The notes below the pieces were generated by a model. That model did no database searches. It was given only the letters and a program-made list of their open reading frames with translations, and was not told the origin of the DNA. 64,000 bases of DNA from Bin52 sp965243345. Lineage in GTDB: Bacteria; Pseudomonadota; Alphaproteobacteria; Thalassobaculales; Thalassobaculaceae. This document shows positions 42,654 to 52,004 of the stretch, piece after piece (position 1 is the first letter of the stretch; every line of letters starts with the position of its first letter). The position numbers and the translations under genes were made by a program. The stretch lies in assembly GCA_965243345.1 (NCBI GenBank), contig CBDEUR010000003.1:4216001-4280000 (forward strand), written 5' to 3'.

Positions 42654-44093
42654 ATGACCGATCTCTCCGTGACCGACGAACTGTTCTACGATCGCGCCGG
42701 GCTCGACAGGGCCCGGGTCGGGCAGCTGGTCGATGACGCTCTCTCGGGAGCCGACGACGGCGAGCTCTTCCTCGAGTACCGCCAGAGCGAGGCGCTTGCA
42801 TTCGATGACGGGCGGCTCAGGCATGCCTCGTTCGACACCAATGTCGGTTTCGGCCTGCGTGCGATCGCCGGCGAGACCCGCGGCTTCGCGCACGCGACCG
42901 TGCTCTCGCAGGATGCCCTGCGCCGGGCGGCCGCGACGGTGCGCGCGGTCAATGCGGGTCACGGCGGGACCGCGAGCGCCGATCCCGAGGGAACCAACCA
43001 GGCGTTCTACACCGGCGAGAACCCGATCCGGGGGGTCGGCTTCGCGCGCAAGGTCGCGGTGCTGCAGGAGATCGATGCCTATGCGCGGGCCCGCGATCCC
43101 AGGGTGCGCCAGGTGACCGCCTCGCTGGCCGGGTCCTGGCAGGCGGTGCAGATCCTGCGCGCCGGCGGTCACCGGGTTGCCGACATCCGCCCGCTGGTGC
43201 GTCTCAACGTCTCCGTGGTGGTGGCCAACGGCGAGAGGATGGAGAGCGGGTCGTCGGGTGCCGGCGGGCGCATCGCCTATGACCGGTACCTCGAGGCCGA
43301 ATGCTGGCAGGCCCAGGTCGACGAGGCGCTCAGGGTGGCCCTGGTCAACCTCGAGGCCCGGCCGGCACCCGCCGGGGAGATGGAGGTGGTGCTCGGGCCG
43401 GGCTGGCCGGGGGTGATGCTGCACGAGGCGGTCGGACACGGGCTTGAGGGCGACTTCAACCGCAAGCAGACATCGACGTTTTCGGGCATGGTCGGCGAAC
43501 GGGTCGCCAGCAGGGGGGTGACGGTGGTCGATGACGGCACCCTGCCCGACCGGCGCGGCTCGCTTACCGTCGACGACGAGGGGACCCCGGCGCGGCGCAA
43601 CGTGCTGATCGAGGACGGAATCCTCTGCGGGTACATGCAGGACAGGCAGAATGCCCGGCTCATGGGCGTGCCGGCCACCGGCAACGGGCGGCGCCAGAGC
43701 TATGCCCACCACCCGATGCCGCGGATGACCAACACCTTCATGATGGCGGGCGGGCACGACCCGGACGAGATCGTCCGCTCGGTGAAGAGGGGGCTCTACG
43801 CGGTGAACTTCGGCGGCGGGCAGGTCGACATCGTCTCCGGCAAGTTCGTGTTCTCCGCCAGCGAGGCCTACCTGATCGAGGACGGCAGGGTCACGGCGCC
43901 GGTCAAGGGCGCGACGCTGATCGGCAACGGTCCCGACGCCATGGGGCGGATATCGATGATCGGCACCGACATGAAGCTCGATGACGGGATCGGAACCTGC
44001 GGCAAGGACGGGCAGGGCGTGCCGGTCGGTGTCGGCCAGCCGACCGTGAAGATGCGCGGGATCACCGTCGGCGGCACCGAGGTGGCCGGGTAG
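42654..44093 (+). CDS. tldD: Metalloprotease TldD
   Basis: A 479-residue TldD of the TldD/PmbA family. The zinc motif HExxxH is MLHEAVGHGLEGDFNRK near residue 264, and the C-terminal block has NFGGGQVDIVSGKFVFSASE. TldD with TldE/PmbA degrades peptides and processes modified peptides such as microcins; in alphaproteobacteria tldD is often just upstream of coxB, as here. ATG 42654 (MTDLSVTDELFYDRAGLD) matches relatives; ATG 42612 would add 14 residues. No pmbA gene is in the window. Confidence 0.95.
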   Translation: MTDLSVTDELFYDRAGLDRARVGQLVDDALSGADDGELFLEYRQSEALAFDDGRLRHASFDTNVGFGLRAIAGETRGFAHATVLSQDALRRAAATVRAVNAGHGGTASADPEGTNQAFYTGENPIRGVGFARKVAVLQEIDAYARARDPRVRQVTASLAGSWQAVQILRAGGHRVADIRPLVRLNVSVVVANGERMESGSSGAGGRIAYDRYLEAECWQAQVDEALRVALVNLEARPAPAGEMEVVLGPGWPGVMLHEAVGHGLEGDFNRKQTSTFSGMVGERVASRGVTVVDDGTLPDRRGSLTVDDEGTPARRNVLIEDGILCGYMQDRQNARLMGVPATGNGRRQSYAHHPMPRMTNTFMMAGGHDPDEIVRSVKRGLYAVNFGGGQVDIVSGKFVFSASEAYLIEDGRVTAPVKGATLIGNGPDAMGRISMIGTDMKLDDGIGTCGKDGQGVPVGVGQPTVKMRGITVGGTEVAG

Positions 44094-44286
44094 GGGAGCC
44101 GCCGGCAAGGTCCGCTCCGTGTGTTAGTCCCCGGCGCCGGATGATGCGGCCCCCGAACAGCCCGGCGACCACGCGGTTGTGACCGGCCCGGCCTGTCCAG
44201 GCGGTATCCCCCCGCGAGGATCTTCGGGAGTCGGTACGGATCATATCCATGCCCGACCCGGAGTTGAGCCGCGGCTCGCGAGCCAT

Positions 44287-44590
44287 ATGGCCGCCGTCCA
44301 CCAGTTGGTCCGGGAGGATCTCGAGAGCCTCCTGGGGGAGGCTGATCCGGACCTGTGGGAGACGGTCATGCCGACGGTGGCAGAAGAGTGGATGAAGGAA
44401 GGCGAGGCCAGAGGCCTGATGCGAGGCAAGGGGGAAACGCTTCTCAGGCTGCTTGAACGCCGCTTCGGCGCCGTGCCCGAAGATGCCGGGGTCCGCATTC
44501 TGGCCGCGCCGGTCGGGGACCTCGATGCCTGGCTCGACGCCTTCGTGTCCGCGTCCAGCCTCGACGATGCCTTCGGGAACGGCGCCGTAA
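44287..44590 (+). pseudogene. Fragment of an Rpn/PD-(D/E)XK transposase-type nuclease (DUF4351 tail)
   Basis: About 100 residues reading MAAVHQLVREDLESLLGEAD, then EWMKEGEARGLMRGKGETLL and RLLERRFGAVPEDAGVRILA. This is the linker and C-terminal DUF4351-like tail of recombination-promoting nuclease (Rpn/YhgA) proteins, with the conserved QGxxxGxxxGE... helix pattern. The N-terminal nuclease domain is missing and the frame after ~44580 is unrelated, so it is a dead fragment. Confidence 0.6.
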
Positions 44591-44795
44591 CCTGCACCGG
44601 AGCTTCCTGCCGCCTCCCGTCGCCATCAAGGCAGCCCACTCCTGCAACGCCGTCATCATCCCCGGAATCGGCGATCGCAGTGATTCCTGCCAGGTTCCGG
44701 GCCGGCGTGAACGGACGGTCAAACGAGCGATTTTCGAACGCGTGACGAAACGGAGCGGGCGGTGCGGATCGCCAACCGCTCCCCGCGGAACTCCG

Positions 44796-46160
44796 TCAGT
44801 ACCGCATCTCCTCCCAGACCGGGTCCATCGACCCGTTCCAGCGGGAGCGATAGGCCTCGAGCAGGGTCTCGGCCAGGGTGGTGCCGCTCTGGGCCACCTG
44901 CCTGAGCGGCTCGAGATAGCCGGTCTCGTCGTTGCCGGCGGCATCGAGCCGTGCGCGGCGCCGAAGCCCGTCGTGGGCAAGCGATACCGTGGCCTGGGCG
45001 ATATCCTGCAGGGTGCCGTCCCTGAACGGCGTGGCGAGCCCGAGTCGGGGGACATCGCGGCGCAGTGTCTCGTGTTCCTCCGCGGTCCAGTCGCGTACCA
45101 GCTCCCAGGCCGCCGACTGCGAGGCATCGTCATACAGCAGGCCGACCCAGTAGGCGGACAGGGCGCAGATGGTGCGGTGCGGACCGCTGTCGGCTCCGCG
45201 CATCTCCAGGTATTTCTTCAGCCTGACCTCGGGGAAGTTGGTGGTCATGTGGTCGGCCCAGTCGCCCATGTGCGGGCGCTGACCCTCGAACCCGGGCAGC
45301 CTGCCCGCCATGAAGTCGCGGAACGAGGCGCCGGCAACATCGTGGTAGATGCCGTCGCGGTAGACGAAGTACATGGGCACATCGAGGATGTAGTCGACGT
45401 GCCGCTCGAAACCGAAACCCGGTTCGAAGACGAACGGCAGGATGCCGCACCGGTCGGGGTCGGTGTCGGTCCAGACATGGGAACGGGTGCTGAGCAGTCC
45501 GGTCGGGGCGCCCTCGCGGAACGGTGAGTTCGCGAACAGCGCGGTCGCCACCGGCTGCAGGGCGAGACTGACCCGGAACTTCTCCACCATGTCGGCCTCG
45601 TCCAGGAAATCGAGGTTGGTCTGCACGGTGCAGGTCCGCAGCATCATGTCGAGGCCGAGTGATCCCTTCTCCTGCATCCAGCGGCGCATGATGGCGTAGC
45701 GGCCCTTCGGCATCCACGGGACCTCGTCGCGGCGCCATTCCGGGTCGAAGCCCAGTCCCAGCATGCCGACACCAAGCTCGCCGCACACCTGGCGGACCTG
45801 GATCAGGTGCTCGTTCACCTCGTCGCAGGTCTGGTGGATGTTCTCGAGCGGTGCTCCCGACAGCTCGAACTGCCCGCCGGGTTCCAGCGTGATCGCGCAA
45901 CCGTCCTGGGTGAGCGCGATGATGGCATCGCGCTCGCGCACCGGCTCCCAGCCGAAGCGGGTCAGGCCGGCGAGAATGGCGCCGATGCCGTCCGGCCCGT
46001 CGTACGGCACCCGGCGGGTATCGGCCAGGCGGAAGGCGAACTTCTCGTGCTCGGTGCCGATGCGCCAGTCCTCCGGCCGCGTACAGCCCGATTCCAGGTC
46101 CTCGACCAGCTGCGTCCTGCTCTCGATCGGTGCACCCGCTTCATCAGGGGGTCGTGACAT
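44796..46160 (-). CDS. gshA: Glutamate--cysteine ligase, class II (alphaproteobacterial/plant type)
   Basis: A 454-residue enzyme for the first step of glutathione synthesis. Family blocks are RIGTEHEKFAFRL near residue 34, ITLEPGGQFELSGAPL near 90, GLGFDPEWRRDEVPWMPKGR, MMLRTCTVQTNLDF near 172, and DWADHMTTNFPEVRLKKYLE MRGAD. The length and sequence match the proteobacterial/plant group, not the E. coli type. It lies 30 bases downstream of rsmE on the same strand. Confidence 0.96.
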   Translation of the reverse strand: MSRPPDEAGAPIESRTQLVEDLESGCTRPEDWRIGTEHEKFAFRLADTRRVPYDGPDGIGAILAGLTRFGWEPVRERDAIIALTQDGCAITLEPGGQFELSGAPLENIHQTCDEVNEHLIQVRQVCGELGVGMLGLGFDPEWRRDEVPWMPKGRYAIMRRWMQEKGSLGLDMMLRTCTVQTNLDFLDEADMVEKFRVSLALQPVATALFANSPFREGAPTGLLSTRSHVWTDTDPDRCGILPFVFEPGFGFERHVDYILDVPMYFVYRDGIYHDVAGASFRDFMAGRLPGFEGQRPHMGDWADHMTTNFPEVRLKKYLEMRGADSGPHRTICALSAYWVGLLYDDASQSAAWELVRDWTAEEHETLRRDVPRLGLATPFRDGTLQDIAQATVSLAHDGLRRRARLDAAGNDETGYLEPLRQVAQSGTTLAETLLEAYRSRWNGSMDPVWEEMRY

Positions 46161-46190
46161 GCATTCGGCCTCTGCTGGTGATCACGGGTT

Positions 46191-46967
46191 TCAGGTCGCG
46201 TCCGGTCGGATACCGGGCTTCGGGTGTTCGGGAGCCCCGGGAGCATCGGTCCAGGAACCGGCGAGCGCCTGCCAGCACGCGAGTGCCGCCAGTGCGGCAG
46301 TGTCGGCGCGCAGGATGCGGGGCCCCAGACTGACGCGGCAAACATCCGCACGATTGCCCACTGCGTCAAGTTCGTCACGGGCGAACCCGCCCTCCGGTCC
46401 GACCAGCAGCCCGGCCGGCCGGCCGGCCGCGGCGGCAAAGGCGTGGCGTGCCGGCACCCCGGCCCCGGTCTCGTCGCAGCAGAACAGCAATCGCCCGTCC
46501 GGCCACTGTTCGAGCACGTCGGCAAGGGCGGTCGGTTCCCGGACTTCCGGGATGGTGAGCCGGCCGGACTGTTCCGCCGCCTCGACGGTATTGCTGCGCA
46601 GGCGCCGCAGGTTGACGCGGCGCACGGCGGTATGGCGGGTAATGACCGGCCACAGCACATCGGCGCCGAGCTCGGTGACCTTCTGGGCGACGAAATCGAT
46701 CGGCGAGCGCTTGAGCGGTGCGAAGACGAGCCAGACGTCCGATCCGGACGCCTGCTCCCGGGTCCGGCAGACCGGCGTCACCTCGACCCCGGCGCGCCCC
46801 ATCGCGGTAATCGTGGCCCGCCACTCCCCGTCGCGGCCGTTGAACAGCGCGAGCTCGGAGCCGGAGGCAAGCCGCAGGACCGTGCGCAGGTAGTGTCCCT
46901 GGTCCGCCGGGAGCGGGAGCACGGTACCGGGTGCGAGAGCGGCGTGGACGAACAGCCTCGGTGTCAT
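46191..46967 (-). CDS. rsmE: 16S rRNA (uracil1498-N3)-methyltransferase
   Basis: A 258-residue SPOUT-class methyltransferase. It has the N-terminal PUA-like part (GHYLRTVLRLASGSELALFN) and the C-terminal knot with LLVGPEGGFARDELDAVG (SAM-binding loop), preceded by QKVTELGADVLWPV. ATG 46967 (MTPRLFVHAAL) is the natural start. It is co-oriented with gshA, an arrangement common in alphaproteobacteria with ubiA alongside. Confidence 0.95.
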   Translation of the reverse strand: MTPRLFVHAALAPGTVLPLPADQGHYLRTVLRLASGSELALFNGRDGEWRATITAMGRAGVEVTPVCRTREQASGSDVWLVFAPLKRSPIDFVAQKVTELGADVLWPVITRHTAVRRVNLRRLRSNTVEAAEQSGRLTIPEVREPTALADVLEQWPDGRLLFCCDETGAGVPARHAFAAAAGRPAGLLVGPEGGFARDELDAVGNRADVCRVSLGPRILRADTAALAALACWQALAGSWTDAPGAPEHPKPGIRPDAT

Positions 46968-47798
46968 GGCCCTCCTCGCCACGCTGACACATCGCGGTCA
47001 CGGCGCTTGCCGCCCGTCCCGGGCCGGTTTATGCACGAACCGAGACAACCGCAAGCGACGGGACATATATCGAATGGGTGACGGCGGGGCCATGTCCCGC
47101 GGTCCCTGTTCCTTCCCGTGCGGTATGCGTCCTGTTCGGGAGCGACCGCATGACCGGTTCGCACACGCATCCCCGGGTCAACTGCCGGCTGCTGCCGGCG
47201 AGGAAGACGGCCGGGCGGTTGCAGGACCGCCGCTCGAAGCACGGCACCGGCTCCGGAAGGACGCCCTCCTGGAACGGGACGGGTGCTACCTCGGGACCGG
47301 TGGGACCGGAACCTGCCATAACCGGTGGCCGCGCTCGCCCGGGTGCCGCCGTGACATTGCCGGTATGGCTGCGAGCACAGGTTGCGGTCCGGCCCGGAAC
47401 GCCGGGGAGGCTCGGCGAAGCCGTGAAGGATCCCTTCGCGCCCACAGGAAACGGACCCGCCGCCATTCCGCGCTTCCGTGGGCGCCGGCACCGATACGAG
47501 ATCTCGATCACGTCCGGCGTCCGGCTCGCCGGCGATGCACTCACCTGTCCGGACGACGACCGGTTCGCGGCAAAACACCGCGGCGACCCTCGGTATGCCG
47601 ACGGCGGTCCGGGGCCGGCGGTGTCGAAACTCGAGGGCGGCGGGCGGTCCGCCCCGGGCGCGACCCCTGCGATCGCCGACAACGGCCGCACCAACCCGGT
47701 CACGGCGGTGAACGGGCCGGTCCGGGGGACCAGGCGGCCGCCCGGGGAAGGGGTGCCCGGCCAGTGAACCGCGAACGCACCCGCGGGAAGGCGGCGTG
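46968..47798. other. Gene-poor stretch between rsmE and ubiA, ~0.83 kb
   Basis: Open frames run through most of the region on both strands, as expected at high G+C, but none has a recognisable domain, a plausible ribosome site or hydrophobic pattern. It should contain divergent promoters for rsmE/gshA and ubiA. It may be a decayed gene. Confidence 0.5.
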
Positions 47799-48722
47799 AT
47801 GCCGTCAACCGACCGGCAGCAGTCTTCAAGCGACATTCCCCGGGATTCCTGGGTCGACCGCATCCTGCCGGCCCCGGCGCGACCCTATGCCCGGCTGATG
47901 CGGCTCGACCGCCCGATCGGGACCTGGCTGCTGCTCCTGCCCTGCTGGTGGGGGCTTGCACTCGCCTGGCAGGTCACGCCGGACGCGGACGGCCTCGCCT
48001 GGCTGTGGGTCCTGTTCACGCTCGGCGCCATCGTCATGCGCGGTGCGGGGTGCACCGTCAACGACCTGTGGGACCGCGACTTCGACCGCCGGGTCGCCCG
48101 GACCGCGGATCGCCCGATCGCGTCCGGCGCGATCAGCGTGCGCCGGGCGCTGGTGTTTCTCTGCGTGCAGTTGCTGTTCGGACTGGTGATCCTGCTGCAG
48201 CTGAACGAGACCGCCCGTGTGCTCGGGGTGGCGGTGCTGGTGCTGGTTGCGACCTACCCGCTGGCGAAGCGGGTGACCTCCTGGCCGCAGTTCGTCCTCG
48301 GCCTCGCCTTCAACTGGGGCGCGCTGATGGGATGGGCGGCAGTGACCGGGGAACTCGCCGTGACCTGCGTGGTGCTGTACGTCGCCGGCATTGCATGGAC
48401 GCTCGGCTACGACACCATCTATGCCCACCAGGACAAGGAAGACGACGCGATGATCGGGGTGAAGTCGTCGGCGCTGGCGCTCGGCGATCGCACCCGGCCG
48501 TTCCTGTTCGCATTCTATGCCGTGACCATCGCGGGCCTGGTCGCAACCGGGCTGCTCGCGGGCCTGTCGTGGGTGTATTTCCTCATCCTGCTCGCCGGGG
48601 CCGCCCACCTCGGGTGGCAGGCGTATACGGTCGACATCGACGACCCGCGCCACTGTCTTGCCCGGTTCCACTCAAACCGTGACTTCGGCCTCCTCATCAC
48701 CGTTGCGATCTTCGCCGGCTGA
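47799..48722 (+). CDS. ubiA: 4-Hydroxybenzoate octaprenyltransferase
   Basis: A 307-residue membrane prenyltransferase of ubiquinone synthesis. It carries both aspartate-rich motifs: GCTVNDLWDRDFDRRV near residue 90 and LGYDTIYAHQDKEDDAMIG near 205. Multiple helices are visible (LLLLPCWWGLALAW and others). ATG 47799 directly follows an in-frame GTG at 47796; GGAAGG upstream fits either. Its last 51 bases overlap the end of the convergent lyase gene. Confidence 0.96.
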   Translation: MPSTDRQQSSSDIPRDSWVDRILPAPARPYARLMRLDRPIGTWLLLLPCWWGLALAWQVTPDADGLAWLWVLFTLGAIVMRGAGCTVNDLWDRDFDRRVARTADRPIASGAISVRRALVFLCVQLLFGLVILLQLNETARVLGVAVLVLVATYPLAKRVTSWPQFVLGLAFNWGALMGWAAVTGELAVTCVVLYVAGIAWTLGYDTIYAHQDKEDDAMIGVKSSALALGDRTRPFLFAFYAVTIAGLVATGLLAGLSWVYFLILLAGAAHLGWQAYTVDIDDPRHCLARFHSNRDFGLLITVAIFAG

Positions 48723-50066
48723 TGCGGCGTGCCGGCGGGCACGCCTGGCCTGGGCCCGGGCCAGGTCGGCGCACATGCCGGTGTAGCGGGCCGGGTCGAG
48801 CAGTCCGGCGATGTCGTCCGCCGACAGGTGGCGTGTGACCCTGGGGTCGGCGGCCAGCAGCTCGGCAAACCGGCCCTCGCCGAGGCCGGCGGCCTGGGCC
48901 GCGTCGTAGACGATGTCGTGGGCGTGCTGGCGGCCGACCTCCTCGCCGAGCGCCAGCATCACCGGTTCCGCCATGATCAGGCCTCCTCCGAGGTCGAGGT
49001 TGGCGCGCATGCGCTCGGGTTTCAGGACCAGCCCCTCGAGCAGGATGACCATGCGCGCGAGAATGTCGCCCGCCATCACGCACACCCCGGTCTGGGCGTG
49101 GCGCATCATCAGCGAGGTCTGCCGGTTGGCCTCGTGTTCGGTCATGACGGTTTCCAGCGCCAGCGGCGTCATGGTCCGGACCTGGGCCGCGAGCGCCATG
49201 ACATCCTGGGACAGGTGCGGGTTGCGCTTCTGCGGCATCGTGCTGCTGCCGACGGTGCCAGGCGGGATCGGCTCCTCGACCTCGCCGAATTCCTGTTTCA
49301 TGCCGGTGTAGATCTCGTTGGCGACCTTGCCGCAGCCCGACGCCAGCAGCGAAAGCAGCAACACATGCTCGGCCAGGTGGTCCATGATGCTGCGCGCCGG
49401 CACCGCCATGGGCACGAGCGCGAGGTGAGCAGCCAACCGCTCCTGCACCGCGAGACCGTGTTCGCCGAACGAGGCCACGGTTCCGGCCGCACCGCCGAGC
49501 AGGGCGCGGAATACCCGTGGCTCGCACTGTTCGAGCCGCTCGTCGTGGCGCAGGAACTCGTCGATCCAGACCGCCGCCTTGAGCCCCCAGGTGGCGGGCA
49601 CGGCGTGCTGGCCGTGCGTGCGTCCCGCGACGATCATGTCGCATGACCGGTCGGCGAGGTCGGCGAGGGCTGCGAGCACGGAGTGCAGCTGGCGGCGGAT
49701 GATGCGGTGCGCCTTGCGCAGCTGCAGCAGGTCGCCGGTCTGGGTGATGTTCTGGGTGGTGGCGCCCCAGTGGACGTAACGCCCCGCATCCTCACCGCAG
49801 AGCCGCGCGAGTTCCCATACCAGCGGAACCAGGGTGTGGGAGGTGCGCCGGAACCCTTCCTCGAGCCGGGCGTGGTCGAAGAGCTCAAGGTCGCACCGCG
49901 ACACGATCACCTCCGCGGCCCTGGCAGGGATCATGCCGAGATCGGCCTCGGCGAGGGCGAGTGCCGCCTCGACATCGAGCCAGGCCTGCCAGCGGGCCTC
50001 GGTCGTGAACAGTGCGGCGATCCCGGGATCGGAAACCCGGTGTGCGGTGGGGTTGTCATACGCCAT
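48672..50066 (-). CDS. Adenylosuccinate lyase/3-carboxymuconate cycloisomerase family enzyme
   Basis: A 464-residue member of the class II fumarase/aspartase superfamily. The signature loop is GSSTMPQKRNPHLSQD near residue 280, with upstream blocks YVHWGATTQNITQTGD (substrate/His region) and AGRTHGQHAVPATWG. The length and text suit the adenylosuccinate lyase-like group that also includes PcaB; purine genes and protocatechuate genes are both absent here, so the reaction is not settled. ATG 50066 starts the conserved region. The C-terminus overlaps ubiA tail-to-tail by 51 bases. Confidence 0.88.
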   Translation of the reverse strand: MAYDNPTAHRVSDPGIAALFTTEARWQAWLDVEAALALAEADLGMIPARAAEVIVSRCDLELFDHARLEEGFRRTSHTLVPLVWELARLCGEDAGRYVHWGATTQNITQTGDLLQLRKAHRIIRRQLHSVLAALADLADRSCDMIVAGRTHGQHAVPATWGLKAAVWIDEFLRHDERLEQCEPRVFRALLGGAAGTVASFGEHGLAVQERLAAHLALVPMAVPARSIMDHLAEHVLLLSLLASGCGKVANEIYTGMKQEFGEVEEPIPPGTVGSSTMPQKRNPHLSQDVMALAAQVRTMTPLALETVMTEHEANRQTSLMMRHAQTGVCVMAGDILARMVILLEGLVLKPERMRANLDLGGGLIMAEPVMLALGEEVGRQHAHDIVYDAAQAAGLGEGRFAELLAADPRVTRHLSADDIAGLLDPARYTGMCADLARAQARRARRHAASAGEDRNGDEEAEVTV

Positions 50067-50697
50067 GGCGGCGGCTCCGTGTTCTGTTCTGACGGCGGGA
50101 AGGTTCGATGGTACCAGTTGCGCCCGGCAGGGTCGCGACCGGGCGGGTTCAGGGCTGCTCGCGGCTGGTTTCCCGCTGCGGATCACCGGCCCTGCCCGAA
50201 CGGCAGGCGTGGACGGTCGGTACCGATCACCCGCTCGGGCGTTCATCCCGGTGTCGCTCGCACCCTGATCCCGGCGACATCGTCACCGGCACAATGTCCG
50301 CCTGGCACCCGACGGACCCGGCGTTGCGGGTGGCGCGCCACGGGCGAGTTCAGGCGACCGGCCCCGCGCCCAGCCGCGACGGTTTCCCGTTCAGCGTCAT
50401 CAGGGCTCTGGAGGGCTTCAGCATCCTCGTCGTGCACAAGCCTGTGAGCGTCAGCAGGGTTGTGACGGGCGGAGGGGGATTCCGTCCGAATGGTTCGGGT
50501 GAAGGGGAACGCCCGCACCAATTGGCGTCCTGGCGCTGCCTGAAGCCTGATCAGCGGACCAATGTCTCGCAGCCCGGGTGCTCGAACACCATTGATCACC
50601 GTGAAGACGATTACTGCACAGGGCGGTTACAGGAGGCGCGTGTGAGCGAAGAACACGCCACCGATAAACGAAATCGGCATGAACTGATCAAAAGGCG
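50067..50697. other. Gene-poor stretch, ~0.63 kb
   Basis: No gene recognised on either strand. It should hold the promoter of the lyase gene at its left end. It leads into the insertion-sequence remnant that begins near the 20-bp repeat at 50698. Confidence 0.45.
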
Positions 50698-50717
50698 AGG
50701 CTCTTGCAAAACCAGAG
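50698..50717 (+). repeat. 20-bp direct repeat, left copy (mobile-element end?)
   Basis: AGGCTCTTGCAAAACCAGAG occurs here and, with one mismatch (T for C at position 15), at 55637-55656 in the same orientation. The two bracket a transposase remnant and a three-gene metabolic cassette. The sequence looks like the terminal end of an insertion sequence. Confidence 0.65.
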
Positions 50718-50895
50718 GTCCGAGCGGATTTCGGGCCCCGGGCCGAGAGATTTTTCGGGAAGGAAGCAGGACCCGGGGACCACCCTGGGGTATGCAGGGG
50801 TTGCCACACCTGCAACATACCGACAGGAAGGCGGGCTCCCCGATGCCCTTGCTCCAGAGCGTATCTTAAGTCTCTGGTGCCGATTTCAAGGTGAG

Positions 50896-51381
50896 ATGTT
50901 TGCGGAGTTGACCGAGGTCGTCGGTCCGCTGTCCGACCGGCACCGGAAGCTGGTAGCAGTCCCGGAGTTTGCAGGCTCTGAACGGTTTCTCGTCGGCCAG
51001 CCCGTTTTCGTGGGCCGGGTGGCACCGGCCCGTGGCTTCATCGCCAGGGCGGTCCGGGATCTTCCGACCACACGCGATCTGATCGACCGTCTTCAGGCCG
51101 ATCCGACACTGCGACGCCTGTGCGGGTGGTCACGGCGCCCGGCCATTCCGAGCGAGTCGACGTTTTCTCGTGCCTTTGCCGAGTTTGCCGCCAGCGGGCT
51201 TCCGGCCCGGATGCACGAAGTGCTTGTGACCACGGCGTTCGAGACATCCGTCGTCGGGCATGTGTCACGCGATTCCACCGCGATCGAAGCGCGGGAGAAA
51301 CCGGCACCGAAGCCGAAGGAGGACAAGAAGGCAAGGCCGAAGCGCCGGCGCGGGCGCCCGCTCAAGGGCGAGGGGTGGTGA
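50896..51381 (+). pseudogene. Truncated IS4/IS1182-like transposase, N-terminal third
   Basis: 161 codons from ATG 50896 resemble the N-terminal part of DDE transposases of the IS4/IS1182 kind: TTRDLIDRLQADPTLRRLCG, then IPSESTFSRAFAEFAASGLP and VSRDSTAIEAREKPAPKP, with the first catalytic Asp in SRDSTA and a basic linker KKARPKRRRGRPLKGE. The frame then stops; the remaining two thirds with the other two catalytic residues cannot be found downstream, so the gene is dead. Confidence 0.75.
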
Positions 51382-52004
51382 AGGAAGAGAAGCGGCACGA
51401 CACGCAGCTGCGCGTGGAACAACAGACGCCATCCAGGCGGAAGACCTTGCCACCGGAAACGTCGAGCTGCTGTTCGGGACCGGGTCCGCACGGCGTTCCA
51501 CCTCCATGCGACCCACCTGCGCGGGAATGCGGCGGCCATCGCGGCGGTAGCCCGCAATACCGTCATGACCGACAGGGAATTCACGGCGCCCGCGGCGGTG
51601 TTCCAGCCGGTGTCGGCCTCGCGCTCGCGCTGATGGCCGGCTACGACCTGCCGGAAAGCTGGCTCATTGCGACCTGTGCGTTCCACGCCCTGGCGGACGC
51701 ATGCTGGATTCCGGCGGCCGCACTCCGGCACCGGATTCGCGAGATGGCGGACATCGCGGCTCGGCAGGGACATGCGCTGCCGCCGGCTTGTTTCCTCCTG
51801 ATGCGCCGATGGTGTTCAGGCCGTCGCTCTGGTCGCGAACGGACTTTCCGAAAGCCGGGACGGCATCGGCGTGGCTCCGGACGCCGAAGCGGCGTAGATG
51901 CGGGTGGATCGCATCCGCCCGCGCTTCGCCGACCGGCCGGCTTGGCGGGCAAGGCACCGATGCACTAACATCCGGACCGGATCGGTCGACGGGGACAAGC
52001 CACT
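51382..52004. other. Remnant DNA after the truncated transposase, ~0.6 kb
   Basis: KEEKRHDTQL follows the transposase stop in another frame, consistent with an early frameshift, but beyond that no family sequence is recognisable. The last ~40 bases before 52005 should hold the promoter and ribosome site of the methyltransferase gene. Confidence 0.45.

Noticed and set aside
46968..47798. Long open frames on both strands between rsmE and ubiA as hypothetical genes
   Set aside because: No domain, no consistent ribosome site and shadow-like residue composition on both strands; kept only as a gene-poor region.
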